Of a stretch of DNA of 64,000 nucleotides, positions 50,677 through 59,858 are shown one piece after another (the stretch's first letter is position 1; the number at the start of each line of letters is the position of its first letter). A program made the translations under genes and the position numbers. Origin of the DNA: CAUJIW01 sp963205175 (GTDB taxonomy: Bacteria > Pseudomonadota > Alphaproteobacteria > Sphingomonadales > Sphingomonadaceae); NCBI GenBank assembly GCA_041060555.1, contig JBEUDS010000004.1. The stretch is one strand, 5' to 3'. The notes below the pieces were generated by a model that was given only the letters and a program-made list of their open reading frames with translations, had not been told where the DNA came from and did not search any database.

Positions 50677-51972
50677 ATGGACAGTCAGATCCCGATCCCC
50701 ATGGCGCGGGAAAATCCGGCGGCGGAAAAGCCCGGCTATCGCGCCGTCGTGCTGGCGATGCTGATCCTCGTCTACACCTTCAACTTCATCGACCGGCAGA
50801 TCATCGGCATCCTGGCGGGCCCGATCAAGGCGGACCTGCAGCTCAGCGACACCCAGCTCGGCCTGATGGGCGGGCTGGCGTTCGCCTTGTTCTATACGGC
50901 GCTGGGCATCCCCATCGCCTGGGCCGCCGACCGCACCAGCCGGACCTGGATCATGACCGTCGCACTGGCGCTGTGGAGCGGCTTCACCGCCCTGTGCGGG
51001 TTCGCCACCAATTTCTGGCAGCTGTTCCTGTGCCGGCTTGGCGTCGGCGTCGGCGAGGCCGGCGGCGTGGCGCCGGCCTATGCGCTGATCGCTGACTATT
51101 TCCCGCCGGCCTCGCGCGCCCGGGCGCTTGCCGTCTACAGCTTCGGCATTCCGGTGGGCTCGGCGGCCGGCATCCTGCTCGGCGGCTGGATCGCCGACGT
51201 CATCGACTGGCGGGCGGCATTCATCATCGTCGGCCTGGCGGGCGTGGCGCTGGCGCCGCTGTTCCGTCTGGTGGTGCGGGAGCCGGCGCGCGGCCGCCAC
51301 GACCCGGTGCCCGCCACCACGGTGGCACCGCGCTTTGCCGAAGTGCTGAAGACTCTCGCCGGCAAGCCCGGTTTCTGGGGCCTGTCGTTCGGTGCGGCCT
51401 CCTGCTCGGTGCTGGGCTATGGCCTGATCTTCTGGCTGCCGTCGTTCTTCGCCCGCAGCTATGGCCTCACCCTGGTCGAGGTCTCGCACTTCTATGGCGC
51501 CATCATCCTGATCGGCGGCGTCATCGGCATCTGGGCCGGCGGCTGGCTCGGCGACCGGCTGGGTCATGGCGACAAGCGGGCCTATGCCCGCATCCCCGCT
51601 GTTGCCTTCCTGATCGCCGTGCCGTGCTACGCCGCCGGGGTGCTGTCGACCTCGCTGCCGCTGACCTTCGTGCTGTTCCTGATGCCCCAGGCGCTCGGCC
51701 TGATGTGGCTGGGGCCGGTGCTGTCGGCGGTGCAGCATCTGGTGCCGGCGGCGATGCGCTCCACCGCCTCGGCGATCTTCCTGTTCGTCAACAATCTGGT
51801 GGGCATCGGCTTTGGCACGCTGTTCTTCGGCCTGGTGTCGGACGCCTTCAACCAGCGCTTTGGTGACGAATCGCTGCGCTATGCCATTCTCGTCGGTCTG
51901 GTGTTCTATCTGGTCAGCGCCAGCCTGTTCTGGTGGGCCTCCCGCCGGCTGCCGCGCGACTGGCACGCCTGA
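50677..51972 (+). CDS. MFS transporter (spinster/phthalate-type)
   Basis: A 431-residue major facilitator protein with 12 predicted spans. Signatures: FNFIDRQIIGILAGPIKADL in helix 1 and loop, the A-motif-like AWAADRTSRTW, GVGVGEAGGVAPAYALIADYFPP in helix 4, and a Gly-rich SFGIPVGSAAGILLGGW. This pattern matches Spns-like and organic-acid importers of proteobacteria, commonly placed beside TonB receptors. It completes the hydrolase-receptor-transporter run, suggesting inner-membrane uptake of the product or substrate. The start ATG 50677 is an estimate. Confidence 0.92.
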   Translation: MDSQIPIPMARENPAAEKPGYRAVVLAMLILVYTFNFIDRQIIGILAGPIKADLQLSDTQLGLMGGLAFALFYTALGIPIAWAADRTSRTWIMTVALALWSGFTALCGFATNFWQLFLCRLGVGVGEAGGVAPAYALIADYFPPASRARALAVYSFGIPVGSAAGILLGGWIADVIDWRAAFIIVGLAGVALAPLFRLVVREPARGRHDPVPATTVAPRFAEVLKTLAGKPGFWGLSFGAASCSVLGYGLIFWLPSFFARSYGLTLVEVSHFYGAIILIGGVIGIWAGGWLGDRLGHGDKRAYARIPAVAFLIAVPCYAAGVLSTSLPLTFVLFLMPQALGLMWLGPVLSAVQHLVPAAMRSTASAIFLFVNNLVGIGFGTLFFGLVSDAFNQRFGDESLRYAILVGLVFYLVSASLFWWASRRLPRDWHA

Positions 51973-51973
51973 G

Positions 51974-51989
51974 CAGACCGGCCCGTCTG
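51974..51989. terminator. Weak hairpin between MFS and murJ
   Basis: CAGAC / GTCTG perfect 5-bp arms with a 6-base loop, right after the MFS stop. A direct repeat CTAGCGGCGG (51991-52000 and 52010-52019), whose second copy contains the murJ stop, follows. It has no T-run. Confidence 0.3.
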
Positions 51990-52009
51990 GCTAGCGGCGG
52001 CCCAACTCC

Positions 52010-53530
52010 CTAGCGGCGGGACGGCAGCTTGCCTTTGAAGCCGAGCCACAGCGCGCCGAAATAGGCGATCGCGCCCAGCAGCGCGGTGCCGCCCAGTGCC
52101 GCCTCGGCGCGCAGGCGTGGCAGCTGGTAGGCCAGTTCGGCGATCGGCTGGGTGCCCAGCGCCAGCGCGACGGCCAGTGTGGCCGAGGCCGCTCCGATCA
52201 CCAGGGCGCTGCGCTTGAAACGGCTGTCGAACGCGAACAGCCCGCGCCGGTGGGCCAGCCAGCCGACGATGCCGATGTTGAGCCAGGCGCCCAGCGAGGT
52301 CGCCAGCGCCAGGCCGACCTGGGCCAGCGGCCCCATCAGCACCACCTTCAGCGCCACGTTGGCGGCGATGGCGGTCAGCGAGGCCTTGAGCGGCGTCGCG
52401 GTGTCGCCCCGGGCGTGGAAGCTCGCCACCACCGAGCGGATGAGCACGAAGGCGACCAGCCCCAGCGCATAGGCGGCCAGCGTCTGGCCGGCGGCGGTCG
52501 CGGCGGCGGCGTCAAAGCGGCCGCGCTGGAACAGGCCGGTCATGATCAGGGTTGGTGTCATCAGGAAGGCGACCACGCACGGCGCCGCCAGCAGCAGGGT
52601 GAATTCCATGGCGCGGTTCTGCGCCCGCGCCGCGCCGTCCTCGTCGCCGGCGGCGATCTTCTTGGCCATTTCCGGCAGCAGCACCGTGCCCGCGGCAATG
52701 CCGATGACGCCGACCGGCAGCTGGTTGATGCGGTCGGCATAATAGAGCGCCGACAGCGCGCCGGTGCTGAGGAAGCTGGCGATGATGGTGTCGGCGAACA
52801 GCGCGATCTGCACCCCCATCGAGCCGATGGTCGCCGGCCCCAGCGCCTTGAAGAACTGGCGGGTGTCGGCGTCCAGCGCCGGTTTCAGCCAGCGCGGCGC
52901 CGCGCCGGCCCGTCTGGCGGCTCCCCACAGCAGGGCGAGCTGGGCGATACCGGCGGCCAGCACGCCCCAGGCGGCGGCATGGCCGACGGTGGGGAACCAC
53001 CGCCACGACACCAGGCCGGCGATCATCATCACGTTCATCAGCACCGGCGCTGCCGCCGCCGCGGCGAAGCGCTCGCGCGCGTTCAGCGTGCCGGCCAGCA
53101 CGGTCATGCAGGAAATCAGCAGCAGATAGGGGAAGGTGATGCGGGTCAGCTCCACCGCCAGCGCGAACTTGGCCGGGTCGGCGTCGAAGCCGGGCGCCAG
53201 CAGCTTCAGCAGCCAGGGCGTGGCGGCCAGCGCCGCCGCCAGCAGGCCGAGCTGGACCAGCAGTTGCAGCGAGAAGATACGGCTGGCGAAGCGCGCCGCC
53301 GCCGTCTCGCCCTCGGTGGCGCGGACCCGGCTGTAGCTCGGCACGTAGGCGGTGTTGAAGGCACCCTCGGCAAAGATCGCCCGGAAGTGGTTGGGCAGGC
53401 GGAAAGCGATCAGGAAGGCGTCCGCCACCGGACCGGCGCCAAGAATGGCGGCCATCAGGATGTCGCGACCGAAGCCGACGACGCGGCTTGCCAGCGTCCA
53501 CGCGCCCACCTGCCCGATTTGCTTGCGCAT
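52010..53530 (-). CDS. murJ: Lipid II flippase MurJ
   Basis: Inner-membrane protein that moves the peptidoglycan precursor lipid II to the periplasm. 506 residues, about 14 spans. Diagnostic start: SRVVGFGRDILMAAILGAG, then ADAFLIAFRLPNHFRAIFAE, GAFNTAYVPSYSRVRA, and RITFPYLLLISCMTVLAGTLN. Essential positively charged residues of the central cavity (in RLPNHFRAIFAEGAF) are present. It stands alone, convergent with the MFS gene and divergent from a chemoreceptor gene. Confidence 0.95.
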   Translation of the reverse strand: MRKQIGQVGAWTLASRVVGFGRDILMAAILGAGPVADAFLIAFRLPNHFRAIFAEGAFNTAYVPSYSRVRATEGETAAARFASRIFSLQLLVQLGLLAAALAATPWLLKLLAPGFDADPAKFALAVELTRITFPYLLLISCMTVLAGTLNARERFAAAAAAPVLMNVMMIAGLVSWRWFPTVGHAAAWGVLAAGIAQLALLWGAARRAGAAPRWLKPALDADTRQFFKALGPATIGSMGVQIALFADTIIASFLSTGALSALYYADRINQLPVGVIGIAAGTVLLPEMAKKIAAGDEDGAARAQNRAMEFTLLLAAPCVVAFLMTPTLIMTGLFQRGRFDAAAATAAGQTLAAYALGLVAFVLIRSVVASFHARGDTATPLKASLTAIAANVALKVVLMGPLAQVGLALATSLGAWLNIGIVGWLAHRRGLFAFDSRFKRSALVIGAASATLAVALALGTQPIAELAYQLPRLRAEAALGGTALLGAIAYFGALWLGFKGKLPSRR

Positions 53531-53698
53531 TGCCTGCCCCTGCCCGGTTGAAACAACGTCCGGCTGTGCGTGCGCGCTTAGCCGATCGCCGCGCCAAGGT
53601 CACGCCGCAAGCGGTGCGGCTCGGCCCTGGTGGTTACGACGCGTTAATGCCTCTGCGACTATGGTCGTAGCGACTCAATGATTTAGGGAATTTCCACC

Positions 53699-55870
53699 AT
53701 GTCCTTCCTGGCGCAGCTCAACCTGTCGCGCAAGCTGACCCTGCTGGTGGTCGCCATCAGCGTCGTCGGTCTGACGGCGATGTCGCTGTTGATCTCCAAC
53801 CGTGTCGGTGATGCCGCGCGTCAGGACGCCGAACGCTACCAGCAGCAGCTGGCCAAGGGCACGGCGGGCGAGATTGGCGCCGACATCGATCACGGCTTTC
53901 AGGTGGCGCGCGGTCTGGCGCACAGCCTGGCGGCGCTGAAGGCGAGCGGGGTCACCGATCGCGCCGCCTTCGACGCGGTCCAGCGCGAACTGCTGGCGGC
54001 CAATCCGGCGTTGCTGGGCGTGTGGACCGGCTGGGAACCCGATGCGCTGGATGGTCGTGACGCCGAGTTCGTCGGCAAGCCGGGCCATGACAGCACCGGC
54101 CGTTACGTGCCCTACTGGAACCGTGGTGCCGGCAGCATCAATGTCGAGGCGCTGATCGACTACGACAAGCCGGGTGCCGGCGACTATTACCAGCTCGCCT
54201 TCAACAGCGGCCGGGAAGTGGCGCTGGAGCCCTACGTCTATGCCGTGGGCGGCAAGGACATGCTGATCACCTCGCTGGTGGTGCCGGTGCGGGTCGGCGA
54301 CAGGATTGTCGGTGTCGCCGGCGTCGACATCGCGCTCGATACCTTGCAGCAGTCGATCGGCAAGCTGCGGCCGATGGAAACCGGCCGCGTCTCACTGGTC
54401 TCCAGCAGTGGCGCCTGGCTCGCCTATGGCAAGACGGATCAGCTCGCCAAGCCGGTGAAGGCGTCCGAACCGTCGCTGGCGGCGGCGGCCGCCGCCACCG
54501 CCCAGGGCCGGGAGACGACGCTGGTCAGCACGCTCGCCAGCCTCGGCGCCGAGGCCATGTCGGTGGCGGTGCCGATCGCGCTGGGTGACACCGGCAGCCG
54601 CTGGGGCGTGATTGTCAGCATCCCCGAGGCGACCATTCTGGCGCCGGTGCATCAGACCCGGATGCTGCTGCTGATCGTCGGTGTCATCGTCGCCGCCGTC
54701 ACCGGGCTGGCGTGCTGGCTGGCCGTCGACCGCCTGCTGGGCCGTCCGCTGGGCGCCGTCACCAACGCCGTCGCCCGGATCTCGGGCGGCGCGCTGGATA
54801 CCGTGGTCGCCGGTACCGAGCGTCGTGACGAGGTCGGTCAGCTCGCCCAGGCCATCGACGCCTATCGCCTGGCACGCCAGGACGAGGAGAAGATGCGCGT
54901 CGAGCAGCAGGCGATGCAGGCCGAACAGGAGCGGATGCGGCTGGAACAGCAGCGCATGGAGGCCGAGCAGGCCCGCCTGCGCGCCGAGCAGGAGGAAAGC
55001 CGCGCCGAGGCCGAGCGCCAGCGCCAGCAGGCGATGCAGACGCTTGCCGACGAATTCTCCCATGTGGTGGGCTCGATCGCCAGCCTGGTGTCGAGCGAGG
55101 CGGTGAAGCTGCAGGGCGAAGCCGCCGACATGAGCCGCACCGCCCATGCGACCTCCAGCCAGTCGACCACGGTGTCGGAGGCGGCGGACGATGCGTCGGC
55201 CAACGTCCAGACGGTGGCGACGGCGACCGAGGAACTGGCGGCGTCGGTGCAGGAAATCGGCCGGCAGGTGACGGTGTCGCGCGACATGACCCGGCGTGCC
55301 GTCGACGAGGCGGAGAACATGCAAGGTGAGTTCCGCGCGCTGGAGGAAACCGCCCGCAAGATCGGCGACGTCGTCGAGCTGATCAACCAGATCGCCAGCC
55401 AGACCAATCTGCTGGCGCTCAACGCCACCATCGAGGCGGCGCGTGCCGGCGACGCCGGCAAGGGCTTCGCCGTGGTGGCCTCGGAGGTGAAGAGCCTCGC
55501 CACCCAGACCGCCAACGCGACCGACGAGATCGCCCGCCAGATCGCCGACGTGCAGAACGCGGCCACCCGCTCGGTGGCGGCCATCACTGGCATCAGCCAG
55601 ACCATCGGCCAGATGAGCGAGGTCACCACCACCATCGCGTCGGCCATCGAACAGCAGGGCGCGGCGACCCAGGAAATCGCCAGCAGCGTCCAGAATGTCG
55701 CTGCCGGCACCGGTCAGGTGTCGCACACCATCGCCGAGGTGCGGGAGTCCGCCCGCTCGGCCGGTCAGTCGGCGAGCGAGCTGCTGTCCAGCGCCGAGGC
55801 ACTGGCCAGCCACGCCCATCGCCTGCAGACCCAGGCGGAAAGCTTCGTGGATCGCATCAAGGCGGCCTGA
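53699..55870 (+). CDS. Methyl-accepting chemotaxis protein with dCache-type sensor
   Basis: Chemoreceptor of 723 residues. Order: membrane span (about 11-32), periplasmic dCache_1-like sensor (about 40-315, with WTGWEPDALDGRDAEFVG and YDKPGAGDYYQLAFNSGREV), second span (about 322-344), HAMP (about 345-395), a Gln/Glu/Arg-rich coiled coil (about 398-450: EQQAMQAEQERMRLEQQRME), and a methyl-accepting signalling domain with QTNLLALNATIEAARAGDAG and GFAVVASEVKSLATQTANATDE. The PYxD-like VLVPVRVG part of the sensor may bind amino acids, but that is uncertain. No che genes are nearby. Its stop codon is in the first copy of a 29-bp tandem repeat (55856-55938). Confidence 0.94.
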   Translation: MSFLAQLNLSRKLTLLVVAISVVGLTAMSLLISNRVGDAARQDAERYQQQLAKGTAGEIGADIDHGFQVARGLAHSLAALKASGVTDRAAFDAVQRELLAANPALLGVWTGWEPDALDGRDAEFVGKPGHDSTGRYVPYWNRGAGSINVEALIDYDKPGAGDYYQLAFNSGREVALEPYVYAVGGKDMLITSLVVPVRVGDRIVGVAGVDIALDTLQQSIGKLRPMETGRVSLVSSSGAWLAYGKTDQLAKPVKASEPSLAAAAAATAQGRETTLVSTLASLGAEAMSVAVPIALGDTGSRWGVIVSIPEATILAPVHQTRMLLLIVGVIVAAVTGLACWLAVDRLLGRPLGAVTNAVARISGGALDTVVAGTERRDEVGQLAQAIDAYRLARQDEEKMRVEQQAMQAEQERMRLEQQRMEAEQARLRAEQEESRAEAERQRQQAMQTLADEFSHVVGSIASLVSSEAVKLQGEAADMSRTAHATSSQSTTVSEAADDASANVQTVATATEELAASVQEIGRQVTVSRDMTRRAVDEAENMQGEFRALEETARKIGDVVELINQIASQTNLLALNATIEAARAGDAGKGFAVVASEVKSLATQTANATDEIARQIADVQNAATRSVAAITGISQTIGQMSEVTTTIASAIEQQGAATQEIASSVQNVAAGTGQVSHTIAEVRESARSAGQSASELLSSAEALASHAHRLQTQAESFVDRIKAA

Positions 55871-55938
55871 GGCCGCGGGGGCGTATCAAGGCGGCCTGAG
55901 GCCGCGGGGGCGTATCAAAGCGGCCTGAGGCCGCGGGA
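55856..55938. repeat. 29-bp tandem repeat, about 2.9 copies, spanning the chemoreceptor stop
   Basis: Copies at 55856-55884 and 55885-55913 are identical; a third partial copy runs 55914-55938 with one change (AAAG for AAGG). Each starts ATCAAGGCGGCCTGAGG: the first encodes the chemoreceptor end IKAA-stop, and the others repeat the same text, including the stop. Each unit contains the odd palindrome GCGGCCTGAGGCCGC. Together they may form multiple hairpins and terminate both convergent genes. Confidence 0.9.
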
Positions 55939-55950
55939 GGGCCGCCGCCG

Positions 55951-56958
55951 TCAGGGCTGCACGCGCTCGGCCTTGAACGGCCGGCGCAGCAGCCGCTCGA
56001 TGGTGGCCTCGACGCCGGCGTCGTTATAGAGCAGATCGACCACCGCCTCGGTGATGGGCATGTCCACGCCGAGGCGGCTGGCCGCTTCCAGCAGCACCGG
56101 CGCGGTGTAGGCGCCCTCCGCCACGCTGTTGCGGCTGGCGAGAATGTCGTCCATCCGCTTGCCCTCGCCGATGGCGAAACCGAGGCTCATGTTGCGGGAC
56201 TGTGTGGAGGAACAGGTGAGGATGAGATCGCCCAGCCCCGACAGGCCGGACAGCGTTTCCGCCTGCGCCCCCTTGGCCAGCCCGAAGCGCAGCATTTCCG
56301 CGTAGCCCCGGGTGATCAGCGCCGCCCGCGCGTTCTCGCCCAGCTGGCGTCCGGCGGCGACGCCACAGGCGATCGCCAGCACGTTCTTCACGGCACCGCC
56401 GACCTCCGCGCCGATCAGGTCGTCGCTCCAGTAGGGGCGGAAGGTGGTCTGGCCGAGCGCCGTCATCAGCTGATCGCCCATCGCCTGCGACTGGCAGGCC
56501 AGCGTGATCGCGGTGGGCAGGCCACGCGCCACTTCCGCCGCGAAGGTCGGGCCGGAGAGCACGGCCAGCGGGCGGCCCGGCGCCACCTGCGCCGCGACCT
56601 CGGTCATCAGCAGGCCGCTGCCCTGTTCGATCCCCTTGGCGCACAGCACCACCGGCACCCGCGCCGCAAGCACGGCGGCGAGATCGGCGAGCACGGCGCG
56701 CAGGAACTGGGCCGGCGCCACCAGCAGCAACGCGTCGCACGCCGCCAGGTCGGTGAAGGCGCCGGTCGCCCGCACCACCGGGTCGAGTGTCACGCCGGCG
56801 AGGTAGGTGCGGTTCTCGTGGATGGCGTTGATGTCGGCCACCACCTGCGGCTCGCGCGCCCACAGCACCACGTCACGTCCGGCGCGGGCGGCTACCTGGG
56901 CCAGCGCCGTACCCCAGGCGCCACCACCGACCACGCCGATTCGCTGCATCTCGCTCAT
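55951..56958 (-). CDS. gpsA: NAD(P)-dependent glycerol-3-phosphate dehydrogenase
   Basis: Reduces dihydroxyacetone phosphate to sn-glycerol 3-phosphate for phospholipid synthesis. 335 residues: Rossmann motif IGVVGGGAWGTALAQVAA, CAKGIEQGSGLLMTEV, LSGPTFAAEVARGLPTA, the catalytic Lys in GGAVKNVLAIACGVA, NARAALITRGYAEMLR and GLSGLGDLILTCSSTQSRN. All standard GpsA motifs are intact. Its start overlaps the tsaD stop by 4 bp, so tsaD-gpsA is one operon. Confidence 0.96.
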   Translation of the reverse strand: MSEMQRIGVVGGGAWGTALAQVAARAGRDVVLWAREPQVVADINAIHENRTYLAGVTLDPVVRATGAFTDLAACDALLLVAPAQFLRAVLADLAAVLAARVPVVLCAKGIEQGSGLLMTEVAAQVAPGRPLAVLSGPTFAAEVARGLPTAITLACQSQAMGDQLMTALGQTTFRPYWSDDLIGAEVGGAVKNVLAIACGVAAGRQLGENARAALITRGYAEMLRFGLAKGAQAETLSGLSGLGDLILTCSSTQSRNMSLGFAIGEGKRMDDILASRNSVAEGAYTAPVLLEAASRLGVDMPITEAVVDLLYNDAGVEATIERLLRRPFKAERVQP

Positions 56959-58004
56959 GCCTTCACTCCTGCTCCTGGTGCCCGGGCGGCGTTGGGATCA
57001 AGCGGCCAGCGAGCGCGCGCCGGCGCGTCCAGGCCATCGGTCAGCCCCAGCCGGAACCGCTCCAGGCCTGCCCAGGCGATCATCGCCGCGTTGTCGGTAC
57101 ACAGCCAGCCCGGCGGTGCGATGAACGGCAGCCCCTGCCGGTTCGCCAGTGCTTCCAGACCCGCGCGGATGGCGCTGTTGGCGGCGACCCCCCCGGCGAC
57201 CACCAGCGCCGTCACGTCCGGTGCCAGGTCGAGTGCGCGGCGGGTGCGGTCGAGGATGCTGTCGACCACCGCCGCCTGGAAGCTGGCGCACAGGTCGGCC
57301 TTGTCGGTGTCGTCGGGGGTGCCCAGCTTGCCGGCCTCGCGCAGCACCGCCGACTTCAGCCCGGCGAAGGAGAAATGTGGCTCCGCGGTGCCCTTGAGCG
57401 GGCGCGGCAGATCGAACCGGCACGGATCGCCGCGTCTGGCCCAGCGTTCCACCGCCGGGCCGCCAGGGTAGCCCAGCCCCAGCAGCTTGGCCACCTTGTC
57501 GAAGGCCTCGCCCGCCGCGTCGTCGATGGTGGTGCCGAGCCGGCGATAGGCGCCCACGCCCTCCACCCGCAGCAGCTGGCAATGGCCGCCGGAGACCAGC
57601 AGCAGCAGGTAGGGAAAGGGGACGTCGCCCACCAGTCGGGGTGACAGTGCATGGCCCTCCAGGTGGTTGACGGCGATCAGCGGCTTGCCGGTGGCCACCG
57701 CCAGCGCCTTGCCGGTGACCAGCCCGACCATCACCCCGCCGATCAGGCCGGGTCCGGCAGTGGCGGCAATGGCGTCGATGTCGGCGAGGCGCAGATTGGC
57801 GTCGGCGAGCGCCGCCTCCACCATCGGCGCCAGCCGTTCGGCATGGGCGCGCGCCGCCACCTCGGGCACGACGCCGCCATAGGGGCGGTGCTCCTCCTCC
57901 TGGCCGGCGACGCGGTTGGCGAGAATCGTCTTGTCGGCGCGCACGATGGCCGCCGCCGTTTCGTCGCAGCTCGACTCAAGCCCAAGGATGATCGTTTCGT
58001 CCAA
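56955..58004 (-). CDS. tsaD: tRNA N6-adenosine threonylcarbamoyltransferase TsaD
   Basis: Transfers threonylcarbamoyl to A37 of ANN-decoding tRNAs. 349 residues of the ASKHA fold: LGLESSCDETAAAIV, GGVVPEVAARAHAERL with the HxxxH-like metal site (RAHAE), IAVNHLEGHALSPRL with the second metal ligand group, PYLLLLVSGGHCQLL, DDAAGEAFDKVAKLLGLGYPGG and VAGGVAANSAIR. All match the YgjD/TsaD family. It is divergent from hemC with 46 bp between, and its gene overlaps gpsA downstream. Confidence 0.97.
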   Translation of the reverse strand: MDETIILGLESSCDETAAAIVRADKTILANRVAGQEEEHRPYGGVVPEVAARAHAERLAPMVEAALADANLRLADIDAIAATAGPGLIGGVMVGLVTGKALAVATGKPLIAVNHLEGHALSPRLVGDVPFPYLLLLVSGGHCQLLRVEGVGAYRRLGTTIDDAAGEAFDKVAKLLGLGYPGGPAVERWARRGDPCRFDLPRPLKGTAEPHFSFAGLKSAVLREAGKLGTPDDTDKADLCASFQAAVVDSILDRTRRALDLAPDVTALVVAGGVAANSAIRAGLEALANRQGLPFIAPPGWLCTDNAAMIAWAGLERFRLGLTDGLDAPARARWPLDPNAARAPGAGVKA

Positions 58005-58050
58005 CGGCGGACCTCTCTATAAGCGGGGCCGTGCTTAACAGAGGTGCATC

Positions 58051-58980
58051 GTGTCGCCAAAGTCCAAACTCATACTCGGAACCCGGGGCAGCCCGCTGGC
58101 GCTGGCCCAGGCGCACATGGTGCGCCGGCTGCTGGCGGCCTCGCTCGCCCGTCCGGAAGACAGCATCGAGGTGCTGGTGCTCAAGACCAGCGGCGACCGC
58201 ATTCAGGACCGGCCGCTGTCCGAGGTCGGCGGCAAGGGCCTGTTCACCCGCGAACTGGACGAGGCGCTGGAGGATGGCCGCATCGATCTGGCCGTCCACT
58301 CGATGAAGGACGTACCGACCCGGCTGCCCGATTTCATGGCGCTGGCGGCCGTGCTGCCACGCGAGGATGTGCGTGACCGCCTGCTGGGCGCGGCCAGCAT
58401 CGCCGGCCTGGCGCCCGGCGCGCGCGTCGGCACCTCGTCGCTGCGGCGCGGCGCGCAGATGAAGGCGGCCCGGCCCGACCTTGTGATCGTGCCGTTTCGC
58501 GGCAACGTCGAGACCCGGCTGGCCAAGCTGGAGCGCGGCGAGGCGGACGCCACGCTGCTCGCCGCCGCCGGCCTCAACCGGCTTGGCATGGGGCATGTCG
58601 GCACGCCGGTCCCGGTCGACGTGCTGCTGCCGGCGCCGGCCCAGGGCGCGGTGGGCGTCACCGTGCGGGCCGACGACACCCCGTTGCGGGCGGCGGTGGC
58701 GGTCCTTGATCACGCGCCGACCGCCATCTGCGTGGCCGCCGAGCGGGCGTTCCTCGCGGCGCTCGACGGGTCCTGCCGCACGCCGATCGCCGGCTGGGCG
58801 CGGCTGGGCGCCGACGGTGGGCGACTCACCTTCTCCGGCCAGGTGCTGACCCCCGATGGCGCCCACGACGTTGCCGGCGAACGGGTCGGGTCGCCGGCCG
58901 ACGCGGCGGCGATCGGCGCGGATCTGGCGGCCGATCTCAAGGCGCGCGGTGGCCCGGCGATCACCGCCCTGTTCGGCTGA
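58051..58980 (+). CDS. hemC: Hydroxymethylbilane synthase (porphobilinogen deaminase)
   Basis: Joins four porphobilinogen units into hydroxymethylbilane. 309 residues: LGTRGSPLALAQAHMVRRLL, KTSGDRIQDRPLSEVGGKGLFTREL (first part), the loop DLAVHSMKDVPTRLPDFM, GTSSLRRGAQMKAARPD, FRGNVETRLAKL, and the dipyrromethane-linked Cys in LDGSCRTPIAGWA. The start is GTG at 58051 with GAGG 7 bases upstream. The stop TGA overlaps the hemD start by one base. Confidence 0.97.
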   Translation: MSPKSKLILGTRGSPLALAQAHMVRRLLAASLARPEDSIEVLVLKTSGDRIQDRPLSEVGGKGLFTRELDEALEDGRIDLAVHSMKDVPTRLPDFMALAAVLPREDVRDRLLGAASIAGLAPGARVGTSSLRRGAQMKAARPDLVIVPFRGNVETRLAKLERGEADATLLAAAGLNRLGMGHVGTPVPVDVLLPAPAQGAVGVTVRADDTPLRAAVAVLDHAPTAICVAAERAFLAALDGSCRTPIAGWARLGADGGRLTFSGQVLTPDGAHDVAGERVGSPADAAAIGADLAADLKARGGPAITALFG

Positions 58981-59696
58981 TGGCGCGGGTGCTGGTCACC
59001 CGGCCGGCGGCCGACAGCGCGCGGCTGGCGGCGCGGCTGCGCGCCGCCGGCCACACGGTGTGCGAGTCGCCGCTGCTGGAGGTGGTGCCGGTCGCCTGGA
59101 CGCTGCCGGACCCGTTGCCCGAGGCGATCATGTTCACCAGCCGGCAGGCGCCGGCGGCGCTGGGTGACGTACCCGCCGTCCTGCGCGATCTGCCGGTGTT
59201 CCCGGTCGGGCCGGGGACGGCCGCCGCCGCCCGTGCCGCCGGCTTCACCGATGTGCGGGCCGATGGCGACGGCGATCAGCGCCGGCTGGTGGAGCAGGTG
59301 GCGGCCAGCGGTTCCCGGTCCGTGCTGTTCCTGTCCGGCGCCGAGGTGCGGGGCGATCCGGTCGGCGCGCTGGGCGCACTCGGCATCACGGCCGAGCGGC
59401 GAGTCGTTTATGAGGCCCATCTGGCGGAGACTTTCTCGCCCGAGGCCGGCGCGGCGCTGACGGGCAACGCGCTGGACTGGGTGCTGCTGTTCTCGCCGCG
59501 CACGGCGCGTCGCTTCCGTCAGCTCTACGAGGCGCTGGGGGGCGCGCGGCCCGGCATCCTGCGGCCTGATACGCTGCGGCTGGGCTGCATGAGCGCCGCC
59601 GTCGCCCGGCCGGTCCGCGACGGTGGCTGGCAGTCGGTGGTGATCGCGGAGGCCGCCACCGAGGCGGCGCTGCTGGCGGCGACGGCCCTTGCATAG
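58980..59696 (+). CDS. hemD: Uroporphyrinogen-III synthase
   Basis: Cyclises hydroxymethylbilane to uroporphyrinogen III, the branch point to heme and, via CobA in this window, siroheme. The 238-residue protein is of low sequence conservation, as is normal for HemD. Seen: VLVTRPAADSARLAARLRA at the start, IMFTSRQAPAAL, VFPVGPGTAAAARAAGF and LLFSPRTARRFRQLYE. Position directly after hemC with a one-base overlap makes the assignment strong. Confidence 0.92.
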   Translation: MARVLVTRPAADSARLAARLRAAGHTVCESPLLEVVPVAWTLPDPLPEAIMFTSRQAPAALGDVPAVLRDLPVFPVGPGTAAAARAAGFTDVRADGDGDQRRLVEQVAASGSRSVLFLSGAEVRGDPVGALGALGITAERRVVYEAHLAETFSPEAGAALTGNALDWVLLFSPRTARRFRQLYEALGGARPGILRPDTLRLGCMSAAVARPVRDGGWQSVVIAEAATEAALLAATALA

Positions 59697-59710
59697 CCTG
59701 CGCGTGGGTG

Positions 59711-59737
59711 CAGGATGTCAACGATACTGCCATCCTG
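59711..59737. terminator. Inverted repeat after hemD
   Basis: CAGGATG / CATCCTG are perfect 7-bp arms with a 13-base loop in the 162-bp gap between hemD and the mitofilin-like gene. It has no T-run. It may attenuate or end the hemCD transcript. Confidence 0.35.
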
Positions 59738-59858
59738 GACGCGATTCAGGCTGTCATGATCGGGGTTAGACCTTGATTCACGCGCCAGGTCTCCCCTACC
59801 TGAAGCGATCATCGCCGGGGCGACACGCCTCGGGTCATCAGCCGGAGGGTATCGAGGA

